Source: an uncultured Subdoligranulum sp. (GTDB lineage Bacteria > Bacillota > Clostridia > Oscillospirales > Ruminococcaceae). From it: 64,000 bases of DNA. The translations under genes and the position numbers were made by a program. The notes under the pieces were generated by a model. The model was not told the DNA's origin, did no database searches, and saw only the letters and a list, made by a program, of their open reading frames with translations. The stretch lies in the NCBI GenBank assembly GCA_900545545.1, contig UQZO01000004.1, forward strand, positions 124,001 to 188,000, written 5' to 3'. Positions within the stretch are counted from its first letter, which is position 1, and each line of letters opens with the position of its first letter. Below are positions 23,390 to 30,800 of this stretch, one piece after another.

Positions 23390-23529
23390 CAACATTTTTC
23401 GCCATTGGATATGCACTTTTGCACCATGGCGGCGGCGGCGCTCCGCGGCGGAGAGATTTTGTAAATTCCGCGGGAAATTCTGGCATTTTTGCGGTCAAAA
23501 AACATCGCTTTGACAACTTGACAGAAGGG

Positions 23530-23655
23530 GTTATCCGGGCTGTTATAGGGAAAACTTTTCAACAGCCGGTGCAAAACTCACCCCCAAAATGGTGGAAAAG
23601 TTGGTAGCAATGCGGCTTTTCCACACTTTCAACAGAGTTTTCAACTATGGAAAAG
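23530..23655. promoter_or_regulatory. Cluster of DnaA-box-like 9-mers in the fba-rlmB intergenic region
   Basis: The ~600-base gap between fba and rlmB holds no gene. Within about 100 bases it has TTTTCAACA (23556), TTTTCCACC on the minus strand (23591-23599), TTTTCCACA (23617), CTTTCAACA (23626), TTTTCAACT (23638) and a minus-strand TTTTCCATA (23646-23654). These are close to the DnaA box TTATCCACA. No dnaA or dnaN is near, so this is more likely a DnaA-binding regulatory or titration site than oriC. Confidence 0.4.
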
Positions 23656-23787
23656 TCCCCGGCGGTCTACAGTTTGTATAAACCATGATGCAGCGTCGAA
23701 TTGTAAAACAGCTTTGCACTTTTGGCGCATAACGGGCTTTCTGTGGCGGAAAACGTCGCCCGCGGCCGACAAAAACTGCAAAAAAAG

Positions 23788-23817
23788 ATGACAAGGCAGC
23801 GCGGGTTGTGCTATACT
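23788..23817 (+). promoter_or_regulatory. Likely promoter of rlmB
   Basis: ATGACA (23788-23793) and TATACT (23812-23817) with an 18-base spacer, about 75 bases before the gene. Confidence 0.5.
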
Positions 23818-23892
23818 GTTATCTGTATAGTCAGCATTTTCAATCGGAAAGTTATAGATAGGGGACGGTATGGTCCCCGCAGGAGGTATGGG

Positions 23893-24675
23893 ATGGAAAA
23901 GACGGGCCGTGTACAGGCGCAGCAGCAACCCGACACGCTGGTGTGGGGCAAAAACCCTGTGACCGAATTGCTCAAAAGCGGCGATGCAGTGGATACCGTG
24001 TACCTGGAAGACTCGCTTCCGCAGGCGGTAGCAGGGTATTATACGGCTCTGGCCAAGCAGTGCGGTGCCGTGGTCAAACGGGTGCCGGGCAACAAGCTGC
24101 AAAAAATCTGCGCCACGGCGGACCACCAGGGTGTGGCTGCCCGTGCCGCCGAAGTGACCTATGCTTCGCTGGAAGATCTCTTCCAGGCTGCACAAGATAA
24201 AAACGAAGCGCCTTTCCTCGTCCTCTGCGACGGGGTGGAGGACCCGCATAACCTGGGCGCCATCATTCGCTCGGCCTATCTGTGCGGGGCCCATGGCGTC
24301 ATCATCCCCAAGCGCGGCGGCGTCGGTGTGACCGGCACCGTGATGAAAGCCAGCGCCGGGGCGGCGGCCCGCCTGCCGGTGGCCCGTGTGACCAACCTGG
24401 CCCAGGCCATCCGTACCATTAAAGAACACAATGTCTTTGTCTACTGCGCCGATCTGGGCGGCGCGCCCCTTTCCCGCACCGATCTGTCCGGCCCGGTGGC
24501 CCTGGTGTTGGGCAGCGAAGGCGGCGGCCCCGGTGCGCTGACGCGCAAACTCTGTGATGCGGCGGTGACGCTGGAAATGGCCCCCGGCCAGGCGACCGGC
24601 GTGGACAGCTACAACGTCAGTGTGGCGGCGGGAATTTTGTGCTACGACGTTTTGCGCCGCCGCAGCGGAAAGTGA
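23893..24675 (+). CDS. rlmB: 23S rRNA 2'-O-methyltransferase, RlmB/TrmH (SpoU) family
   Basis: ATG at 23893 follows AGGAGG; the frame upstream to 23722 has no ribosome-binding site. The 260-aa protein has a small N-terminal substrate-binding domain (VWGKNPVTELLKSGD) and a SPOUT catalytic domain with the three SpoU motifs: VEDPHNLGAIIRSAYLCGA (motif 1), LVLGSEGGG (motif 2) and SYNVSVAAGILCYD (motif 3) in the trefoil knot. It moves a methyl group from SAM to a ribose 2'-OH, most likely of a 23S rRNA guanosine. A related tRNA-modifying function cannot be fully excluded. It is followed after 34 bases by the gene for the pseudo-ATPase-like protein. Confidence 0.88.
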   Translation: MEKTGRVQAQQQPDTLVWGKNPVTELLKSGDAVDTVYLEDSLPQAVAGYYTALAKQCGAVVKRVPGNKLQKICATADHQGVAARAAEVTYASLEDLFQAAQDKNEAPFLVLCDGVEDPHNLGAIIRSAYLCGAHGVIIPKRGGVGVTGTVMKASAGAAARLPVARVTNLAQAIRTIKEHNVFVYCADLGGAPLSRTDLSGPVALVLGSEGGGPGALTRKLCDAAVTLEMAPGQATGVDSYNVSVAAGILCYDVLRRRSGK

Positions 24676-24709
24676 ATTTCACCTTTGGTAGTAAAGGGAG
24701 CAATCAAAC

Positions 24710-27700
24710 ATGCCAAGCAAACGTACCAATGATTCTGTGGACCGCATTCTGCAGGATCTCAACCAGCAGCAGACGGCGGCCGGTGTCCAGGACACGGTGA
24801 CCGACCATCAGGTGGATGAGATCCTGCGCAGTGTGGGGATTTCTACCACACCGCTGCACGGCACGCCGGAACAGGACCACAAAATCGCGTTTTCGGGGCT
24901 GGATGACCTGGATAGCTGGGAGGAACTGCGCAGCACGCCGAAAACCCAGCCGCGGCAGGAAACGGCGGCATCCGTACAGCGCACGGCTGCCCCGGCACGG
25001 ACCGCATCCCGCCCGCAGGCGGAGGCCCCGCGCCAGCCGGTACAGCCTGCCGGAACGGTCCCGCAGCAGGCACGGCCCGCTCAGCAGGAGCCTGCCGAGG
25101 AACCGGTGGATACCGGCACATTGGGCGACACCACCCGCACCGGCATCATCAAGGGCTTTTTGCTCAAAATGGCCCCCGAAGCCGGCGCCGATACCGACGC
25201 ATTGAATGCGGGCAAAAATCAGTTTCAGAAGTTTTTCCGGGATTCGGTGGCCGTGGTACCCGACGAGAATGGCAAAATCCGGGAACCGGGCCGCAAGAAG
25301 CGCGGTCTGTTCGGGCTGAAATCCGCCGAAGATACCGATGAATTTGTGCCCATCAACGTTTCGCTGGGCGGCGGTGCCCAGCAGGAAAACGATACTCTGG
25401 AAGCAGAAGAACCTGCTTCGTTGCCGCAGCAGCCTCAGGAGGAATATTTCCCTGACCGGGAGCCGGAGCCCAGTGAACCGAAACCTGCCAAAAAGCGCGG
25501 CTTTTTGGGCGGATTGTTTGCAGGCCGGGAGTCCACAACGGAAGAAATTGTGATTCCCGAAGCCCGGCAGGAAGAACCGGCCTCCATCTATCACGCCCAG
25601 CGGGAAGTGGTGCAGGAACCCGAAGAACCCCAGGGCGACACGGTGGAAAATGTCTGGCGCAGCAAATATACGCGTACCCCTGTTGCCCCTGCGGCATCGG
25701 AAGGGGATACCATCCAGATGCTGCGGGATATCAAGCAGGTCATGCAGAATCCCAACCGGGATGTGGGCGCTACCGGGACGATCTATCGCAAAAAGCGCAA
25801 TACCGTAGAATTTACCCCGGGACAGAAGATCCGCACGGCACCGCCTGCCCAGGCCATGCCCGAGCCGCCCACAGGGGAGCCGGTGGGGGAACCCATCAAC
25901 ATTCCCAGCCATCAGGCACCCAGTACAGGGTTTACCATGCAGCTGGGGGCATTGGATGCCGCCCCGCTGGACAGCACGCAGGATTTCATGAATGCCTACA
26001 ACGCGGTACGTCCCCGTACTGCGCCGCAGGCATCCCGTCCCGCGGAACAGCCCCGGCAGGCAGCCGCCCCGACGCAGACGATGCAGACTGCTCCGGTGCA
26101 AAACACCTATGTTCAGGCAGCCCCGGCGCAGCCCGCAGTACAGCCGCAGCCCCAGCCGGCGGCGCAAACCCAGGAGTTTTACCGGGCCCCGGTGCAGGAA
26201 GCGCCCTGTTCTGGCCTTGACCCCAACGCCGATACCCAGGTGGTGGGTCTGCCGCAGAACGACAGCCTGCTTTCCCGTCGCGAACCGGACGATGTGGACC
26301 AGCTTGTGGATACATTGACCGGCAAGATCCGGCTTACGCCGGAAACCCCGGCGCACAGCGGTTTCACCCAGGACCTGGGACTGGGAGCAGCGCCTGCTGC
26401 TGAGAGCCACAGCGGCTTTACCCAGAATCTGAGCGCCGCCGCGCCGGAGACCGCGACTACCGGCTTTACCCAGGACCTTACGGGGGGCGAGCCTGCCGAA
26501 CCGGGCACGGCATCCTTTGTGCATGATATTGCCCAGGCCATCAACACCGGCACGGTCGCCGGCGGGATGGACCGCTTTGATTCGGCAGCGGCCCGCCTGA
26601 CAGAGTCGCTGCAGGAGGAAGAAGATACGCAGCCCCTCACCGGGCGGCAGCGTGCCCAGCGCCTTGCCAAGGGCATGAAGGGCATGATCCACCTGGCGGG
26701 CAAACCGGAAGATGAGCAGGGCGATTCCGCCGCACAGCCCTTTGATACAACGGAAATCCCCGTGGCCCATCACCATGAATATGAGCGGGCCGAGGATGCC
26801 CCGGTGGTGCGCCGGGAACTGGCCCAGCAGGTGCTGTATTACACCACGGCCAGCATGGTCACCGGCGTGATTGCGGCGGTGCTGCTGGTTCTGGGCCTGA
26901 TGGCGGCAGCCATGCCTTCGCTGCCCGGGCCCCTGGCCGATGCCACGGTGTACCCGGCGGTTGTGCTGGTGCTGCTGGTGGCTGCCGGTGGTTTGTGCTG
27001 GCGCACGGTGGTCAGCGGCCTTCTGGGGCTGGTCAAACGTCCCACGCCGGACAGTCTGGCCATTCTGCCGCTGCTGGGCGCTGCCCTGCAGTGCATCGTG
27101 CTGCTGATCGCCCGGAACTATACCTCGGATGTGACGCTGCTGGCGGGCCCGGCTGTGCTGGTGCTCTGCCTCAACAGCATCGGCAAGCGCATGAACGCCT
27201 GCACCGTGCAGGAAAACTTCCGCCTTGTCAGCGCCAAGGTAGAGCATTCGGTGGCCTATCGCCTCAAGGATGCCGGCGCCCTGCGCGCCGTGACCAACGG
27301 CCTGGCTGAACCTCATCCCAGCGTGCTGGTCAACCGGCCTACGCAGATTTTCCGCAGTTTTCTGACCAACAGCGCCGCTGCCGGTACCAGCGATAAAAAC
27401 CAGCAGCAGTTTGCCTGGCTGGCCGGCGGCTGCGCGCTGATCGCCATGCTGATCACCCTGATCCGCACCAAGGACAGCGCCGCCGCTATGACGGTACTGG
27501 CCAGTGTGCTTTGCCTCGGCGCGCCGCTGGCAGGCACCCTGCTGTCGGCCCTGCCTGCACGGATGATGCAGCGCAGCGCCGCCCAGGTGGGGGCAGTGAT
27601 TCCCGGCTGGCGGGATATCCGTCAGCTGGGCCGCATCAACGTCATCCAGGTCACGGCGCGGGATCTGTTCCCCTCCGGCTGCGTGACGCTGTCCGGCATC

Positions 27701-28483
27701 AAGCCGGTCAATCCCGAACATATCGATCTGGCCATCGTCTATGCGGCGTCCATCCTGGCGGAAGCCGGGCCCACGCTGCGCGAGGTCTTTTTGAGCATGC
27801 TCGGGGAAAACCGCAACCTTCTGGCCCAGGTCGACGACCGGGAAACGGTGTACGGCAAGGGCTATGTGGGCTGGATCAACAAACGCCGGGTGCTGGTGGG
27901 CAACCGTGCCCTGATGCAGGACTATGGCGTCAAGATCCCCAGCCTGGAATACGAACAGCATCATACGGTGAACCAGCGCCGGGTGATCTACCTGGCGGTA
28001 TCCGGCAAACTGTTTGCCATGTTCCAGGTGGCCTACCAGCGCGACCCCGATACGGCCGTTGTGCTGGAAAGCCTGCGCCGCACCGGCCTTTCGCTGGTGG
28101 TGGATTGCGATGATTTCAACTGCGATGTGCAGCTGCTGGAAACAGCCTACAGCCTGCCGGCCGGTTCCGTGAAGGTGCTTACAGCCGCCGAGCGCAAAAC
28201 GCTGGACCCGGCGGTGGCCTGGCTGCCGGAAAGTGACGGCAACATGCTGCATCTGGGCAGCTTTGCCAGCTTTGTGGGCGGCCTGGAAGCCGCGGGCGGC
28301 GCTGCCGAAGGGGAACACAAGGCCTCGGTGCTGGTTACGGCCTCGGTGCTGTTCGGCTGTGTGCTGGGCGTACTGCTCACCCTGACCGGCGGCCTGACTT
28401 CGCTGCCGCTGGCGGCGCTGGTGCTGTACCAGGCTGCCTGGTGTGTGCTGGCACTGATCTTCCCGCTGATTCAGCGGTATTGA
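24710..28483 (+). CDS. Large membrane protein: disordered N-terminal tail plus degenerate P-type-ATPase-like module
   Basis: The ATG is preceded by AAAGGGAG. Of 1257 residues, about the first 700 are Pro/Gln/Ala/Glu-rich and mostly disordered, with short motifs GFTMQL (407-412), GFTQDL (551-556), GFTQNL (569-574) and GFTQDL (585-590). From about residue 707 there are two hydrophobic hairpins, another around 900-950 and a last one near 1210-1250, the order seen in P1B-type ATPases. The LCLGAPLAG segment stands where the CPC metal motif would be. The phosphorylation motif DKTGT is replaced by RDLFPSG (Asp985). The region VLVGNRALMQDYGV (~1061) followed by VIYLAVSGKLFAMFQ matches the P1B N/P-domain junction, but TGD and GDGxND are absent. 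It should not pump ions by ATP hydrolysis. Role unknown. Confidence 0.7.
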   Translation: MPSKRTNDSVDRILQDLNQQQTAAGVQDTVTDHQVDEILRSVGISTTPLHGTPEQDHKIAFSGLDDLDSWEELRSTPKTQPRQETAASVQRTAAPARTASRPQAEAPRQPVQPAGTVPQQARPAQQEPAEEPVDTGTLGDTTRTGIIKGFLLKMAPEAGADTDALNAGKNQFQKFFRDSVAVVPDENGKIREPGRKKRGLFGLKSAEDTDEFVPINVSLGGGAQQENDTLEAEEPASLPQQPQEEYFPDREPEPSEPKPAKKRGFLGGLFAGRESTTEEIVIPEARQEEPASIYHAQREVVQEPEEPQGDTVENVWRSKYTRTPVAPAASEGDTIQMLRDIKQVMQNPNRDVGATGTIYRKKRNTVEFTPGQKIRTAPPAQAMPEPPTGEPVGEPINIPSHQAPSTGFTMQLGALDAAPLDSTQDFMNAYNAVRPRTAPQASRPAEQPRQAAAPTQTMQTAPVQNTYVQAAPAQPAVQPQPQPAAQTQEFYRAPVQEAPCSGLDPNADTQVVGLPQNDSLLSRREPDDVDQLVDTLTGKIRLTPETPAHSGFTQDLGLGAAPAAESHSGFTQNLSAAAPETATTGFTQDLTGGEPAEPGTASFVHDIAQAINTGTVAGGMDRFDSAAARLTESLQEEEDTQPLTGRQRAQRLAKGMKGMIHLAGKPEDEQGDSAAQPFDTTEIPVAHHHEYERAEDAPVVRRELAQQVLYYTTASMVTGVIAAVLLVLGLMAAAMPSLPGPLADATVYPAVVLVLLVAAGGLCWRTVVSGLLGLVKRPTPDSLAILPLLGAALQCIVLLIARNYTSDVTLLAGPAVLVLCLNSIGKRMNACTVQENFRLVSAKVEHSVAYRLKDAGALRAVTNGLAEPHPSVLVNRPTQIFRSFLTNSAAAGTSDKNQQQFAWLAGGCALIAMLITLIRTKDSAAAMTVLASVLCLGAPLAGTLLSALPARMMQRSAAQVGAVIPGWRDIRQLGRINVIQVTARDLFPSGCVTLSGIKPVNPEHIDLAIVYAASILAEAGPTLREVFLSMLGENRNLLAQVDDRETVYGKGYVGWINKRRVLVGNRALMQDYGVKIPSLEYEQHHTVNQRRVIYLAVSGKLFAMFQVAYQRDPDTAVVLESLRRTGLSLVVDCDDFNCDVQLLETAYSLPAGSVKVLTAAERKTLDPAVAWLPESDGNMLHLGSFASFVGGLEAAGGAAEGEHKASVLVTASVLFGCVLGVLLTLTGGLTSLPLAALVLYQAAWCVLALIFPLIQRY

Positions 28484-28556
28484 CACACAAACTGCCTGCC
28501 CGCCGCGGCGGGCGGTACTTGAAACGGGGGCGGGGGCCCCAGAACGGAAAGGGGCT

Positions 28557-28958
28557 TTGCCTGTGTATCGTGCCCGGGAAAAACAAATGTCCATCTATGA
28601 CTATCTGCCGCCCTACCATGGGGAACTCAGCGGCCGCAACCGCTGGCTGCTGCTGGCCGATGCCATTGACTGGGATCAGTTTGAAAAATCCTACAGCGAA
28701 CTGTTTGCCCCCGGCGGCAAAACGGCTATCTCGGCGCGCATTGCGCTGGGGTGCCGCATCATCCAGCTGCATTACCGTGTGTCGGACCGGGAAGTGGTGG
28801 CCCTGGTGCAGGAAAGCCCTTACCTGCAATATTTCATCGGGTTGGAAACCTTCACCGACCACATGCCCTTCTCGGCACGCACGGTGGCGCGTTTCCGGGC
28901 AAGAATCCCCGATAAGGCGGTGCGCCCGGCGGTGAAACTGCTGCGCAGCTTCCGCTGA
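28557..28958 (+). pseudogene. Truncated IS1182/IS5-type transposase (DUF772 N-terminal domain)
   Basis: About 124-134 residues match only the N-terminal domain of IS1182/IS5-like transposases: MSIYDYLPPYHGELSGRN, AISARIALGCRIIQLHY, SPYLQYFIGLETF and SARTVARFRARI. The catalytic DDE part, normally 250 or more residues further on, is absent, and the frame ends 26 bases before the next gene. The start is unclear: TTG at 28557 has GGAAAGGGG very close upstream, while ATG at 28587 has none. No inverted repeats of a complete IS element are visible. It is a decayed remnant or a small domesticated DNA-binding protein. Confidence 0.65.
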
Positions 28959-28984
28959 GATACTAGAAAGTATATAGAGGTTTT

Positions 28985-29851
28985 ATGGAATTGTTTGTAG
29001 ACGCGCTGCGGGATGCCTTGACCGACAGCGTCAAAATGCTGCCGTTTTTGTATCTGGCGTACCTGCTCATCGAATGGCTGGAACGCCATCACGGCGCCCG
29101 TATCGAGCAGGCGCTGGCAGGCGGCGGCCGCTGGGGTTTTGTGCCCGGCGCTCTGCTGGGGTGTGTGCCCCAGTGTGGGTTCAGCGCTGTGGCCTCCAAC
29201 CTGTATGCCAGCCGGGTCATTACCCCCGGCACCTTGCTGGCGGTCTTTATTGCCACCAGCGATGAAGCGGTGCCGCTGCTGGCGGCGGAGCCTTCCCAGT
29301 GGACAAGCCTGGTGGCGCTGCTGCTGTGCAAGGCCGTGTTCGGTATGGTGGGCGGTGCGCTGCTGGATATCCCGCTGCGCCATGTGCTGCCCCATTCGTT
29401 GTATGGCGGCTATGCCGGCCATGCCGACGAGGTGGACTGCCACGAAGAACATGAGGAGCACTGCGGTATCTGGCTGGCAGCTTTGCGCCATACGCTGGAA
29501 ATCTTTGTCTTTATTCTGCTGTTCAGTTTGCTGATCGGGCTGTTGTTTGCCTGGATCGGTGAGGAAGCCATCACCGCCGCCCTGGCCGGTATGGGCGTTT
29601 TGCAGCCCATGCTGACAGCGCTGGTCGGCCTTGTGCCCAACTGCGCAGCCAGTGTGTTGCTGGCACAGCTCTACATCGAAGGCGCCATCTCCTTCGGCAG
29701 CCTGTTCGCCGGTCTGACGGCAGGTGCCGGTGTGGGCCTGGCGGTGCTGTGGCGCGTCAACCCCAGCTGGAAGCAGAATCTCTTTATGACCGGCCTTTTG
29801 TGGGCAGTCGGCGCTGTGGCCGGCATGCTTTTGCAGATGGTCGCCCTGTAA
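28985..29851 (+). CDS. Putative manganese/heavy-metal exporter, ArsP_2 type
   Basis: The 288-aa protein has about eight to ten hydrophobic helices. It shows the internal two-fold repeat of this family: LLGCVPQCGFSAVASNLYAS in the first half and LVGLVPNCAASVLLAQLYIEG in the second, with paired Cys/Gln motifs likely lining a metal path. The loop between the halves is His- and acid-rich (HADEVDCHEEHEEHC, residues ~147-161), which suggests metal sensing or binding. Family members are annotated as putative manganese transporters or 10-TM heavy-metal exporters. AGAGG lies before the ATG. A Mn2+ riboswitch and P-type ATPase lie 3 kb downstream, in line with a metal-stress role. Confidence 0.8.
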   Translation: MELFVDALRDALTDSVKMLPFLYLAYLLIEWLERHHGARIEQALAGGGRWGFVPGALLGCVPQCGFSAVASNLYASRVITPGTLLAVFIATSDEAVPLLAAEPSQWTSLVALLLCKAVFGMVGGALLDIPLRHVLPHSLYGGYAGHADEVDCHEEHEEHCGIWLAALRHTLEIFVFILLFSLLIGLLFAWIGEEAITAALAGMGVLQPMLTALVGLVPNCAASVLLAQLYIEGAISFGSLFAGLTAGAGVGLAVLWRVNPSWKQNLFMTGLLWAVGAVAGMLLQMVAL

Positions 29852-29909
29852 GCAAGCCCCGATTGCCCCCGCCGCGGCGGGAAAACATAGCATACTGGAG
29901 GTAACAGCA

Positions 29910-30791
29910 ATGCAGCATACCATTGAAAACGACATCCTGCGCCTGACGGTGGATACCCATGGCGCTGAGGCGGTCAGCGTCATCCATAAACCGACCGGAG
30001 CCGAACTGCTCTGGTGCGGCGACAAGTCGGTCTGGGGCCGCCATGCGCCGATTCTGTTCCCTTACACCGGCAAACTGACCGGCGGCAAGATGATCGCAAA
30101 GGGGGTAGAGTACCAGGGCGGCCAGCACGGCTTTGCCCGGGATGTGGAGCATACCCTGACTCGCCAGACCGATGATACGCTGGAATTTGAACTGCACGCC
30201 AATGCGGAAACGCTGCCCAAATGGCCCTACGCCTTTGTGCTGCGTTCCACCTTTGTGCTGGACGGGGAGACCATCCACCACACCCTCTGCGTGGAAAACC
30301 CCGTGGAGGAACAGCTGCGCTTCGGCATCGGTTATCACCCGGCCTTTGCGCTGCCCTTCGATGACCGCCACACCACCGAGGACTATGAGGTCCGCTTTGA
30401 CGGCATCGAGTCCCCGCTGTGCGTCAGCGCGCAGCCCAATGGTCTGCTCAACGGCCAGAGCTATTACCTGGCCCGCAACACCGAGACCATTCCGCTGACC
30501 GATGACCTGTTTGACAGCGACAGCCACTGCATGGTCAACCTGCGCAGCCAGCATGTCTCCATTGTGGAGAAAGATACCGGCCGCAGCGTGATCTGCAATG
30601 TGGAAGGTTACCCCTATGTGCTGATCTGGTCGGCTGCCAAAAAGCCGCTGCACTTTGTCTGCATCGAGCCGTGGCACAGCCTGCCCGGTGAGGAGGACGG
30701 CCCGCTGGAATGGGAGCAGCGTCCCTGCGCCGCTTCGCTGAAGCGCGGCGAGAGCTGGTCCACCACGCTGTCCACCACCTTTGTGCGCTGA
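29910..30791 (+). CDS. Aldose 1-epimerase (mutarotase) family protein
   Basis: The 293-aa cytoplasmic protein has the beta-sandwich fold of the galactose mutarotase-like family: TVDTHGAEAVSVIHKPTGAE at the N-terminus, GRHAPILFPYTGKL, QHGFARDVEHTL, GIGYHPAFALPFD with a conserved His, and the C-terminal FVCIEPWHSLPGEEDG. It resembles the LACX/glucose-6-phosphate-1-epimerase-like branch rather than classical GalM. It should interconvert anomers of a sugar or sugar phosphate. CTGGAGG lies 9 bases before the ATG, and the DUF6311 gene starts 9 bases after its stop, so both may be co-transcribed. Confidence 0.88.
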   Translation: MQHTIENDILRLTVDTHGAEAVSVIHKPTGAELLWCGDKSVWGRHAPILFPYTGKLTGGKMIAKGVEYQGGQHGFARDVEHTLTRQTDDTLEFELHANAETLPKWPYAFVLRSTFVLDGETIHHTLCVENPVEEQLRFGIGYHPAFALPFDDRHTTEDYEVRFDGIESPLCVSAQPNGLLNGQSYYLARNTETIPLTDDLFDSDSHCMVNLRSQHVSIVEKDTGRSVICNVEGYPYVLIWSAAKKPLHFVCIEPWHSLPGEEDGPLEWEQRPCAASLKRGESWSTTLSTTFVR

Positions 30792-30800
30792 GGAAGCCCG

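Noticed and set aside
23395..23890. Chromosomal origin (oriC)
   Set aside because: DnaA-box-like sequences are present, but there is no dnaA, dnaN, recF or gyrB and no clear AT-rich unwinding tract; kept only as a DnaA-box cluster.
28497..28511. Terminator after the pseudo-ATPase gene (CCCGCCGCGGCGGGC)
   Set aside because: It is a short GC palindrome with no T tract; too weak to call a terminator.
24704..28594. 1296-residue frame on the minus strand over the pseudo-ATPase gene
   Set aside because: Antisense shadow of the GC-rich plus-strand gene; composition is non-protein-like and the plus frame has a good ribosome-binding site and membrane helices.
28557..28958. Complete insertion sequence
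   Set aside because: No inverted repeats, no DDE catalytic part and no target duplication could be seen; only the N-terminal domain remains.
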